Shown: positions 6,440 to 12,879 of the stretch, one piece after another | Numbering within the stretch: position 1 is the stretch's first letter | How the letters are laid out: each line of letters opens with the position of its first letter | Origin: CAYGWP01 sp964353455 | Lineage (GTDB): Bacteria > Planctomycetota > Phycisphaerae > FEN-1346 | Reading direction: 5' to 3' | NCBI GenBank assembly: GCA_964353455.1 | Contig: CAYGWP010000207.1 | Span: 1-12,913 of the forward strand | DNA length: 12,913 nucleotides | The notes under the pieces: generated by a model | Seen by the model: the letters and a program-made list of their open reading frames with translations, nothing else | What the model was told of the DNA's origin: nothing | Databases searched by the model: none | Translations under genes and position numbers: made by a program

Positions 6440-6461
6440 CCGGTACGGGTCCAGACTTCGG
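6440..6461. repeat. 22-bp dispersed repeat, copy 2 (in the esterase, in frame)
   Basis: This is a perfect 22-base inverted match to 5718-5739. It encodes PKSGPVPG in the esterase between ITGQGADG and NAAWVRF, and VRVQTSA when read in the TPR gene. Confidence 0.8.
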
Positions 6462-6500
6462 ACCGTCCGCGCCCTGGCCGGTGATGCGGGCAAGCGGCGG

Positions 6501-6537
6501 GCCGCCGTCGCTCGACCCAGAGGCTCTCGACGGGCGG
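6501..6537. repeat. 37-bp dispersed repeat, copy 1 (in the esterase, in frame)
   Basis: Twenty-six bases (6512-6537) match the inverted copy at 9592-9617 exactly, and the next eleven match with about three changes. In the esterase it encodes RPSRASGSSDGG, placed between FADSIV and PPLARITG. Confidence 0.8.
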
Positions 6538-6780
6538 ACGATGCTGTCGGCGAAGGCCGCAATCTCCTCCGGCGCTGCGCCCTGCCCCTGTCCGTGCACC
6601 ATGTTGACGCGGACCGCCAGAGTCCGTTCGCCCTGAGGCTGCCGGTACGACGCCTGGAGTTGCGGCAGCGGGAAGGCGAAGTCGTTCGTCCCGGCGACCC
6701 AGAGCATCGGCACGCGGACGCCGGAGAGATACCGCGACGGGTCCCAGAGGTCGAGCCATCGGCGCGCGGCATCGCCGTCG

Positions 6781-6821
6781 GACCCGCCTGCGGGCCGTAG
6801 CCCTACGGCGGGCGGAGGCCC
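6781..6821. repeat. 41-bp palindromic repeat, copy 1 (in the esterase, in frame)
   Basis: This matches the inverted copy at 8017-8057 at 39 of 41 bases. Its centre, ccgtagccctacgg, is a perfect hairpin with 6-bp arms. In the esterase it codes PPPAVGLRPAGGS between GWLKSHG and DGDAARRWLDLWD. Confidence 0.85.
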
Positions 6822-6953
6822 GTGCGACTTCAGCCACCCGGGAATCTCGCCCAGGTGCCCGCAACCATACACGGGCGCGGCGAACTTGAGGCGCTCATCG
6901 ACCGCCGCAACGATGCACGTGATTATGCCGCCCCACGAGATGCCCGTGATGCC

Positions 6954-6976
6954 GCCCGCCAGGTCTTAGGGCGGGC
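6954..6976. repeat. 21-bp palindromic repeat, copy C (breaks the esterase frame)
   Basis: The repeat cccgccaggtcttagggcgg(g) at 6955-6975, with one extra complementary base on each side, differs from the other two copies at two positions. It lies a few residues before the nucleophile motif GISWGG. Removing the 23 bases restores the frame. Confidence 0.8.
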
Positions 6977-7439
6977 GACCTCCGGAAATGACGCCAGGAG
7001 CGATGTGGCGAGGAGGCGGTCGGCCACGGCGTGGTACATCCACTGGTCGGCGACGGGTTCGTCGATGTCGCCGCGGCGACCCGGGCGGTCCGCCGGCATC
7101 GTGTCGCGGCCGCTTCCCGTGCTCGCCGCCGGCCGTGCATCCGCACGTATCCATTGAGATGGCTGCATATCCGCGCGCGGTCCACAGGCGGACCCAGTCG
7201 TCGAAGGCCGTCCCCCCGCCGCCGTGCACCAGCACCATTGCGGGGAAGGGCCCCTTCGCTGGGGCATCCGGCGCGCCGTACCACGCGAACACGCGAGTGG
7301 GCTTGCCCTTGTACGGAAGCCCCTCATAGAAGAGCGCGCGGCAGCCCTTCGCCTGGAAGCCGGGTGCTGGGTACGTCTGCGGCGGCTTCGAGAGGGCCGC
7401 CAGGTCCCAGACGGCCGCACTGTCCGCGGTCTTCTTCGG

Positions 7440-7461
7440 CCCGCCCTCAGTCCTGGCGGGT
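7440..7461. repeat. 21-bp palindromic repeat, copy A (breaks the esterase frame)
   Basis: This is the same 21 bases as 6284-6304, inverted. It falls exactly after the esterase signal peptide and brings an in-frame TGA (reading TRQD then stop). Removing 7440-7461 restores the frame. Confidence 0.85.
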
Positions 7462-7508
7462 TGCCGCGAGCAGGCAGATTATCGAGGTTCGAAAGAACGT
7501 TATCACCG

Positions 7509-8171
7509 TCATTGCTTGCCTACAGGCTGGCGGAGGATAGTTTTCACTTTTTCGGGCGCGGTGCGCCGCGGATCGTTCATGTAGATTTCGTGATGTTTCC
7601 CCGCCAGGCGGTATTCGCCTTCGCGGATGAAGGCGTGCAGGCGCTCGATGGTCGCGTGCTCCTCGGAGTACGGGCCGACGTGAAGGACCTGCGCCGCAAG
7701 GCCCTCTTCCAGCCGCTCCAGGCGCGCGCGGTCGATGGATGCCGGATTGCGGCGGCGGCGCAACTCTTCGCGGGCCTCCTCAACCATCGCGGCCGTTATG
7801 AACTCCGGCTGCATGATCATGAGCGTCCACTTCCACTTGTCCCTCTGGCCGGCAATGAACGCGGCCGCGGGGTCCTTGCCCTCGGCCCACCAGAGGCCCT
7901 CGAGGCCCATGACGGTGAAGTCGATCCCGCCGCCGCGCTTCTTGAGGCCGAACTTGAGGGTGTATGCGAGGCCGTACAGGGTCTCGATCGCCGCCTGGAA
8001 CTCGGGCACGGTGTTCGGGCCGCCGCCCGCCGTAGGGCTATGGCCCGCAGGCGGGTCGCCCGCCCCATCGACCATGAGGTAGTTCATCGCGGGGACATCG
8101 ACCATGGCCGGGGCCTTCGCGGATGCCTTGTAGAGGTGGGCGAACTGTTTCTTGAGGTCGAGTTTCGCCAT
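7509..8171 (-). CDS. GyrI-like small-molecule-binding domain protein
   Basis: This 220-residue cytoplasmic protein starts at ATG 8171, with a modest aagga about ten bases upstream; the longer open frame reaching 8393 is low-complexity Arg/Ser sequence and is rejected. The sequence MAKLDLKKQFAHLY, LWWAEG (93-98), KWKWTLMIMQPEF (112-124), EGLAAQVLHVGPYSEE (156-171) and GKHHEIYMNDPRRTAPEK (191-208) matches the GyrI-like (SBP_bac/AraC-effector fold) family of stand-alone proteins as I know it. Family members are thought to bind small hydrophobic or cationic molecules; the ligand here is unknown. Residues 41-52 (PAGHSPTAGGGP) interrupt the usual VDGxGDPN-xxxEFQxAIE region and come from a dispersed repeat. 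The stop overlaps the esterase start. Confidence 0.85.
   Translation of the reverse strand: MAKLDLKKQFAHLYKASAKAPAMVDVPAMNYLMVDGAGDPPAGHSPTAGGGPNTVPEFQAAIETLYGLAYTLKFGLKKRGGGIDFTVMGLEGLWWAEGKDPAAAFIAGQRDKWKWTLMIMQPEFITAAMVEEAREELRRRRNPASIDRARLERLEEGLAAQVLHVGPYSEEHATIERLHAFIREGEYRLAGKHHEIYMNDPRRTAPEKVKTILRQPVGKQ
8017..8057. repeat. 41-bp palindromic repeat, copy 2 (in the GyrI-like gene, in frame)
   Basis: This matches 6781-6821 in the opposite orientation with two mismatches. It adds 36 bases, or 12 codons, between the GDP and N of the family's GDPN stretch and keeps the frame. Confidence 0.85.
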
Positions 8172-8283
8172 CGCCGGAGTTCCTTTCAAGGCGGCGTTAC
8201 TGCGGGAACGTGCGGACCTTCGGCTCTCCCGCTGCCCCCGGCTTGATCGGTTCCGATTCCGGCCCCGGCGGCACTCACACCCA

Positions 8284-9564
8284 TCAGGACCCGCGGCTCT
8301 CCGCCGGCGGCTGTGCGGGCGGAGGAGCAGGCGGCGGCTGGGGCGGCGGGGGCGCCGGCTCCGCGGCAGACAGCGCATAGACCGACCCATCATTGCTCCC
8401 CACGAACACCATGCCTCCCGCCACGGCGGGCGATGATTCCACGCCCTTGCCGGTCCTGAACTTCCACTTCAGTTCCCCGGTTGCGGCATCCAGGGCGTAC
8501 ACGTTGCCATCGTCGCAGCCGAAGAAGACCATGCCGCTGGCGAAGGCCGCGGAGGATTTTATGCCCTTCTCGGCCCTGTACCGCCACCGGGTCTGGCCGG
8601 CCTGCACGTCGATGGCGTAGAGGCTGCAATCGTTGCTCCCGACGTACAGGATGCCCTGGGCGAAGGCGGGCGAGGTCTCGATGCCCTTGTCGGCCTTGAA
8701 GAGGCCGCGCTGCGTGCCCGCTACGGCGTCGATGGCGTAAAGGTTCCCGCCCTCATCGCCTACATAGACGATTCCCTCGGCCACGGCCGCCGAGCCGACG
8801 ATCCCCTTCTCGGCCTTGAAGCCCCACCGCTGCATTCCCGATGCGGCATCTATGGCGTAGAAGTTGCCGCCGGTGTCGCCCACGAACACCATGCTGCCCG
8901 AGACGGCGGGTGAGGCCATGATCCCCTTCTTCGTCTTGAAGCGCCACCGTTCGGCCCCGGCCCGGGCATCGATGGCGTAAAGAGTCTTGTCGTCGCTGCC
9001 GAAGAACACGAGGCCCCCCGCCACCGTGGGCGACGAGTTCACGTCGCCATCCGTCTTGAAGCGCCAACGCTCCTGCCCGGTCCGCGCATCGATGGCGTAC
9101 AGGCACCCATCATCGCTCCCGATATAGACCAGGCCGCCCGCCACGGCCGGCGAGGAAGACATGTCCTTCTTGGCCTTGAACTTCCACAGCAGGCGGCCGG
9201 TGGCCATCTCAACGGCGTACAGGCGATCATCGTTCGAACCGAAATAGACCACTCCGTCGGCGACGGCGGGCGAACCTGTCACGCGGTCCTGGGTCTCGAC
9301 CCGCCACAGTTGCGACCTGACTCCCGCCAATGCGCTGGGCGGGGGCGAGGCGTAGCAGCCGGTGTGGGCCGGGTCGGCGCGGAACATCGCGCCGGGCTCG
9401 GCCTCCTCCTTGGGCGGCGGCAGCGGCGCAGGCGGGGCGCCCGGCGCCGGAAACTGGACCCGCGGACCGCCTGACGGCTGCGCGGGCTGCTCCTCCGCAG
9501 CAAGTGTCGGAGCAAGCCAGGCGACCGTTATCGCCATCACCACTACCGCGATTGCGACCCGCAT
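8284..9564 (-). CDS. Secreted PQQ-type beta-propeller repeat protein
   Basis: This 426-residue protein starts at ATG 9564 with ggaggag closely upstream. Residues 1-22 form a signal peptide (MRVAIAVVVMAITVAWLAPTLA, cut before AEEQ). A Pro/Ala-rich linker (28-55) and FRADPAHTGCYASPP (61-75) precede the propeller. From residue 106 seven repeats of exactly 40 residues follow, each of the form VxxGSxDxxLYAIDAxTGxxRWxFKxxKGIxSSPAVAGGM, and an eighth half-blade closes the ring with the first strand, LWRVETQDRVTGSPAV. This gives eight blades. The protein ends in a Pro-rich tail (PPPPQPPPAPPPAQPP), perhaps spanning the cell wall or contacting a partner. It resembles outer-membrane assembly factor and PQQ-dehydrogenase propellers by fold only; no dehydrogenase catalytic residues are recognisable. 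It is likely a binding or scaffold protein. Confidence 0.9.
   Translation of the reverse strand: MRVAIAVVVMAITVAWLAPTLAAEEQPAQPSGGPRVQFPAPGAPPAPLPPPKEEAEPGAMFRADPAHTGCYASPPPSALAGVRSQLWRVETQDRVTGSPAVADGVVYFGSNDDRLYAVEMATGRLLWKFKAKKDMSSSPAVAGGLVYIGSDDGCLYAIDARTGQERWRFKTDGDVNSSPTVAGGLVFFGSDDKTLYAIDARAGAERWRFKTKKGIMASPAVSGSMVFVGDTGGNFYAIDAASGMQRWGFKAEKGIVGSAAVAEGIVYVGDEGGNLYAIDAVAGTQRGLFKADKGIETSPAFAQGILYVGSNDCSLYAIDVQAGQTRWRYRAEKGIKSSAAFASGMVFFGCDDGNVYALDAATGELKWKFRTGKGVESSPAVAGGMVFVGSNDGSVYALSAAEPAPPPPQPPPAPPPAQPPAESRGS
8410..9249 (-). repeat. Seven tandem 120-bp units coding the propeller blades
   Basis: The repeats have an exact 120-base period (7 x 120 = 840) without insertion or deletion, and similarity is visible at DNA level (for example gatggcgtaNag and ccttgaag recur once per unit). 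This points to expansion by duplication, with length kept by selection. Confidence 0.8.
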
Positions 9565-9591
9565 GTCGGACTCCTCCCTGGTGCTCGGTGA

Positions 9592-9628
9592 CCGCCCGTC
9601 GAGAGCCTCTGGGTCGAACGACGCCGGC
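9592..9628. repeat. 37-bp dispersed repeat, copy 2 (upstream of the propeller gene)
   Basis: This is the inverted partner of 6501-6537, with 26 bases identical. It lies 28 bases upstream of ATG 9564, in the leader or promoter region of the propeller gene and inside the divergent intergenic region with the glycoside hydrolase. Confidence 0.8.
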
Positions 9629-9736
9629 CACCCCTTCCGTATCCTTCCAAATTAGACAAAGTGCCGCGCCAAGCCAAGCGCAAACTGCGGGGGCAGCGGC
9701 CTTCGGCTCTCAGGCTCAGGCTCGAAGAGGGGCGCA

Positions 9737-9765
9737 TTGCTTTCCTGCGCCGGTGCCGCTAAACT
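9737..9765 (+). promoter_or_regulatory. Possible sigma-70-type promoter for the glycoside hydrolase
   Basis: TTGCTT (9737-9742) and TAAACT (9760-9765) are spaced by 17 bases and lie about 47 bases ahead of the start codon. The match is moderate and unconfirmed. Confidence 0.25.
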
Positions 9766-9800
9766 TGCCGCGGTCGTATAAGAGGGCGTGAAGAGCGCGC

Positions 9801-9806
9801 GAGGAA
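9801..9806 (+). promoter_or_regulatory. Ribosome-binding site choosing ATG 9812
   Basis: gaggaa lies five bases before ATG 9812. The GTG at 9788 has no comparable site and would add a charged stretch before the signal peptide. Confidence 0.55.
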
Positions 9807-9811
9807 CCAGC

Positions 9812-11596
9812 ATGCACACCATGATTTCAGCCGCCTGTCTGGCCGCGGCGTGCGGCGTGATTCTGACCTTCGTTGTGCCGGCCGAGGCGGCCGCCGGAAA
9901 AGGCGGGCTTGCCATGGAGACTGCGCCGAACGTCTATGGCGGCGGCATACTCTTTGCCTACTCCGGCCTGGACGGCAAGACCTCCTGGACCGAGCCGTGC
10001 GTCGCATCGACCACCGCCGATGGGCTGGGCCTTAAGTTCCACCTGCCGCGCGACCCGGTCCTCAGCATCCGCCTGCCCGCGCCGGGCCTGGCGTCCCTCG
10101 AGTGGCAACTCGTGACGAACGACCTCATTGTGGCGAAGGTGGCGTGGGACTCGCTGCCGCTGGTCGTCGGATTCACGGCGTCGAACGTGGTGGTCGGGCG
10201 TCTGCCGCCAAGTTGCCGCGTGGTGCTGGAGGGCGGCGACCCGGGGGCGGTGCTGATGCGGAATTCCGTCGGCGACCGGACGCAGTTCGCGTTCGTTTAT
10301 GAGGCGAAGGGGGCGAAGGCCGCCGCCGCGACGGCCGCGCAGGCCCTGAGCGTTTCAATCGATACGCTGGTCGAGGCCCGCATGGACTTCTTCGCCGCCG
10401 TGCCGAAGGCGCCGGAGAACACCGACCCGCTGCGGGCAAAGACTCTGGCGAAGGCGTTCTCGGTCCTGAAGGTGAACGTGTACGCCCCGGAACCGCCGAT
10501 TGCGGTTCGGTGGACGACGCCCGACCGCTGGCCGGAGCGGGACATGTGCCTCTGGAACTCGGGCTTCCATGCGCTGGGACTCATGCACATGGAAATGCGC
10601 CTGGCGAAGGAGGCCCTGGGCGCGGTCTATGGTTTCCAGAAGGAGACCGGGTTCATTCCGCACCGGATGTCGCCGGGGCAGCCGTCGGAGATTTCGCAGC
10701 CGCCCGTCCTGGCGTGGGCTGCCTGGCAGGCGTACACCTTCGACAAGATGCGAGACCGCGACTTCCTGAAGCGGTCATTCGACGCCGCCCAGCGGCACGT
10801 TACGTGGTTCATGAAGACCCACCGCCTCGACGGCGAGCCGCCGCCCGAGAAGCCGCTCGAGCACGGCGCGCCGCTGTACGCGTGGAAGTCGGCGGAGGAG
10901 TCGGGGGCCGAGAACTCGCCGCGCTTCGACGGCGGGGCGCAGTTCGCCGCCGTTGACCTCTCGGCGTACCTCGCCAGCGAGTGCTGGATGCTCCAGAACA
11001 TGGCCCAGCAACTTTCGTTCCGCGAACTCGCGAAGACCTGGGGGCAGCGGGGCGATGCAATCGCCGAGGCCGCGCGGAAGCAACTCTGGGACAACGAGCG
11101 CGGCTTCTTCTTCGACCGCAAGGCCCCCGACGGCGAGTTTATAAGCGTCTGGAGCCACACCGGATTCCTGCCCCTCTGGGCGGGCATCGCCACCCCCGAG
11201 CAGGCCAAGCGGCTGCGCGACCACCTCGTCTCCAAAAAATTCTGGACCGCCACGCCCGTGCCGAGCGTGGCCCGCGACGACCCGACCTATAAGAACGACA
11301 TGTGGCGCGGGCCGGCCTGGGCCAACATCAACTACCTCATCATCCGCGGGCTCCAGCGGCACGGTTTCGCCAAGGAGGCCGCCGACTTGAGGGACCTTAC
11401 GCTCTCCGCGGTCGCCGAGTGGTACGGCAAGACCGGCGCCGTGCACGAGTTCTACGATTGCGACGGCAAGACGCCGCCGCCGGAACTCGACCGCAAGGGC
11501 CGGCCCGTCCCGGGGTCCGCCAACTGGCGGACGATCTCCGATTACAACTGGACGGCGGCCATCTATGCCGACCTCCTCCTGCGCCCGAAGCCGTAG
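9812..11596 (+). CDS. Secreted GH63-like glycoside hydrolase ((alpha/alpha)6 fold)
   Basis: This 594-residue protein begins with a signal peptide (MISAACLAAACGVILTFVVPAEA). A beta-rich N-terminal part is followed by a helical barrel typical of the GH63/GH37 group: CLWNSGFHALGL (about 246-257), GFIPHRMSP (280-288), SAEESGAENSPRFDGG (360-375), FISVWSHTGFLPLWAG (443-458), DMWRGPAWANINYLIIRGL (496-514) and HEFYDCDGK (545-553). By family knowledge the ENSPRFD block carries the general acid and HEFYD the general base (Glu about 546). The acid position reads Glu (about 367), where relatives commonly show Asp. Members cleave alpha-glucosides, mannosylglycerate or related short glycosides; which one applies here is unknown. 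It stands alone on the plus strand, divergent from the propeller gene. Start ATG 9812 is chosen by its ribosome-binding site; GTG 9788 is an alternative. Confidence 0.85.
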   Translation: MHTMISAACLAAACGVILTFVVPAEAAAGKGGLAMETAPNVYGGGILFAYSGLDGKTSWTEPCVASTTADGLGLKFHLPRDPVLSIRLPAPGLASLEWQLVTNDLIVAKVAWDSLPLVVGFTASNVVVGRLPPSCRVVLEGGDPGAVLMRNSVGDRTQFAFVYEAKGAKAAAATAAQALSVSIDTLVEARMDFFAAVPKAPENTDPLRAKTLAKAFSVLKVNVYAPEPPIAVRWTTPDRWPERDMCLWNSGFHALGLMHMEMRLAKEALGAVYGFQKETGFIPHRMSPGQPSEISQPPVLAWAAWQAYTFDKMRDRDFLKRSFDAAQRHVTWFMKTHRLDGEPPPEKPLEHGAPLYAWKSAEESGAENSPRFDGGAQFAAVDLSAYLASECWMLQNMAQQLSFRELAKTWGQRGDAIAEAARKQLWDNERGFFFDRKAPDGEFISVWSHTGFLPLWAGIATPEQAKRLRDHLVSKKFWTATPVPSVARDDPTYKNDMWRGPAWANINYLIIRGLQRHGFAKEAADLRDLTLSAVAEWYGKTGAVHEFYDCDGKTPPPELDRKGRPVPGSANWRTISDYNWTAAIYADLLLRPKP

Positions 11597-11656
11597 CGCT
11601 GCGAGCCGCTATTCGCGAAGGGGGGTCGTTGCTGCGTGGTGTGCAGCCATGAAACG

Positions 11657-11748
11657 GGGTGGCACGGCCACGCTGTTCTGCGTGGCCGTGGTCTCATCCC
11701 CCCGGGGTAACCACGGCCACGCAACAGCACAGCGTGGCCGTGCCACCC
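11657..11748. mobile_element. 92-bp hairpin element with 20-bp perfect terminal repeats, copy 2
   Basis: The ends 11657-11676 and 11729-11748 are perfect inverted repeats and identical to those of 6054-6141. The inner 13-bp pair (11679-11691 with 11711-11723) is also identical, while the loop differs in sequence and length. It fills the gap between the glycoside hydrolase stop and the dehydratase start and may terminate transcription of the former. Confidence 0.8.
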
Positions 11749-11775
11749 ACCGTGGACATGGTTCTCGGAGCGTTA

Positions 11776-12777
11776 ATGCGTCCAATCGGCCCCAGTACAA
11801 TTGGCATCACGGCCACCGTTCCGGTGGAAGTGCTCCTGGCGGCGGGTGCGCGGCCGCTGGACCTCAACAACGTTTTCATCACCGCGCCCGATCCTGCGGC
11901 CCTCGTGGCCGAGGCCGAGCAGCGCGGTTTTCCGATCAACTCGTGCGCCTGGATCAAGGGCATCTACGCGACGGCCCGGCGGCTGGGCGTGCGGCGGGTC
12001 ATCGGCGTCGCCCAGGGCGACTGCTCCAACACGCACGCCCTGATGGAGGTCTTCGCCTCGGAGGGCGTTGAGGTCGTCAACTTCAACTATCCGTTTCCGA
12101 AGAATGCGGCGGCCCTGGAGTCGGCCCTCGACGTGCTGGCCACGATCCTCGGGACGACGCGAGAGGCGGCCGAGCGCGAGCGGGAGCGGCTTGGAGCGCT
12201 CCGCGCGACACTGGCCGAGATCGACCGCCTCACCTGGCAGGAGGACCGCGTCGGCGGCGAGGAGAACCACCTGTGGCTCATCGGGTCGAGCGACTTCGGC
12301 GGCGACCCTGACGCCTGCGGCCGCGCGGCTGCGGCCTTCCTGGCCGAGGCGCGGGTGCGGCCGCCCGAGCGGGCGCGGCACCGCCTGGGGTACATCGGCA
12401 TTCCGCCGATTTGCAGCGGCCTGTATGCGTTTCTGGAGAGCCTCGGGGCGCGGGTCGTGTTTAATGAGTTTCAGCGGCAGTTCAGCATGCCCGGCCGCCC
12501 GCGCGACCTGGTGGAGCAGTACCTGGCCTACACGTACCCGTACGATGTGCACGGGCGGATTGCCGACATCCGCGAGGCGGTCCGCGTGCGGCGGCTGGAC
12601 GGCCTGGTGCACTACGTCCAGAGTTTCTGCTTCCGGCACATCCAGGATCGGTTGCTGCGCGAGGCGCTGGAAGTGCCGATATTAACGTTGGAGTTCGACC
12701 GGCCCGGCCCGCTCGACGGCCAGGGCCGCACGCGCCTGGAGGCGTTTGTCGAGATGCTTGAGGCGCGCCGGGCCTGA
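11776..12777 (+). CDS. 2-hydroxyacyl-CoA dehydratase family protein (HgdB/BcrC/BadD-like)
   Basis: This 333-residue protein starts at ATG 11776, preceded by ggag (11767-11770). Starts further upstream (ATG 11758, or readings from 11659) run back toward or into the hairpin element and are rejected. The family binds a [4Fe-4S] cluster and takes part in radical dehydration of 2-hydroxyacyl-CoA or reduction of aromatic-ring CoA esters, activated by an ATP-dependent partner. IGITATVPVEVLLAAGARPLDLNN (9-32) is the classic opening. Cys57 (INSCAWIKG), Cys83 (QGDCSNTHALMEV) and Cys285 (QSFCFRHIQD) occupy the positions expected for cluster ligands. PPICSGLYAFLESLGARVVFNE (210-231) and ILTLEFDRPG (302-311) are further family blocks. 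No activator ATPase (HgdC) or second subunit lies in the window; they could follow to the right. Single-subunit members exist whose substrate is not known. Confidence 0.88.
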   Translation: MRPIGPSTIGITATVPVEVLLAAGARPLDLNNVFITAPDPAALVAEAEQRGFPINSCAWIKGIYATARRLGVRRVIGVAQGDCSNTHALMEVFASEGVEVVNFNYPFPKNAAALESALDVLATILGTTREAAERERERLGALRATLAEIDRLTWQEDRVGGEENHLWLIGSSDFGGDPDACGRAAAAFLAEARVRPPERARHRLGYIGIPPICSGLYAFLESLGARVVFNEFQRQFSMPGRPRDLVEQYLAYTYPYDVHGRIADIREAVRVRRLDGLVHYVQSFCFRHIQDRLLREALEVPILTLEFDRPGPLDGQGRTRLEAFVEMLEARRA

Positions 12778-12865
12778 TTCCGGTTAGCCGCCCGGCTTGA
12801 GTTCTGCGCGGCGGGTCTGCTGGCCGGCCGCGCGAGGCGCCCGTGGCGAGCGATGTGCGGCGCGG

Positions 12866-12879
12866 GGGTCAGGAGACCC
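12866..12879. repeat. Palindrome, second copy of the GGGTC-RGGA-GACCC family
   Basis: gggtcaggagaccc differs by one base from 749-762. Apart from it, the 136 bases after the dehydratase gene show no gene. Confidence 0.5.

Larger units (their letters stand above)
6171..7512 (-). pseudogene. Secreted alpha/beta-hydrolase (acetylxylan-esterase/dienelactone-hydrolase-like), broken by repeats
   Basis: The gene starts at ATG 7512, overlapping the stop of the GyrI-like gene (ATGA, 7509-7512), and ends in TAG at 6171. It begins with a signal peptide (MTVITFFRTSIICLLAA). The oxyanion motif HGGGG (His codon 7224-7226), the nucleophile elbow GISWGG (Ser 6936-6938), Asp in AGTNDFAFP (6681-6683) and His in VHGQGQG (6594-6596) form a complete triad. 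A C-terminal domain (AEFNFTRDSGLWKDRKWQTV) follows. The frame is lost three times: at 7440-7461 and 6954-6976, both copies of one palindromic repeat, and near 7072-7090, apparently a one-base change in a CCCGGG run. Deleting 22 and 23 bases at the two repeats restores plausible joins (LLAA-PKKTADSA and SFPEV-GITGISWGG). Four further repeats lie in frame. It probably once deacylated a carbohydrate or other ester; it should now be inactive unless the assembly is wrong. Confidence 0.8.

Noticed and set aside
5747..6772. Long minus-strand open frame of 341 codons
   Set aside because: It overlaps the esterase C-terminus and TPR signal region in another frame, is Arg/Ser-rich, and lacks family motifs; high GC gives such shadows.
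7072..7090. Programmed frameshift in the esterase
   Set aside because: The site is a CCCGGG run with no slippery heptamer, and two other breaks occur in the same gene. A simple indel or a sequencing error is more likely.
7224..8246. Plus-strand 340-codon open frame
   Set aside because: It is antisense to the GyrI-like gene and the esterase, both of which have clear family sequence; no motif is recognisable in it.
8172..8283. Hairpin or terminator between the propeller and GyrI-like genes
   Set aside because: GC-rich stretches pair only weakly and I found no clean stem or second copy, so no feature was called.
11659..11775. N-terminal extension of the dehydratase reading
   Set aside because: It translates through the 92-bp hairpin element, and the family N-terminus begins just after ATG 11776, which has its own ribosome-binding site.
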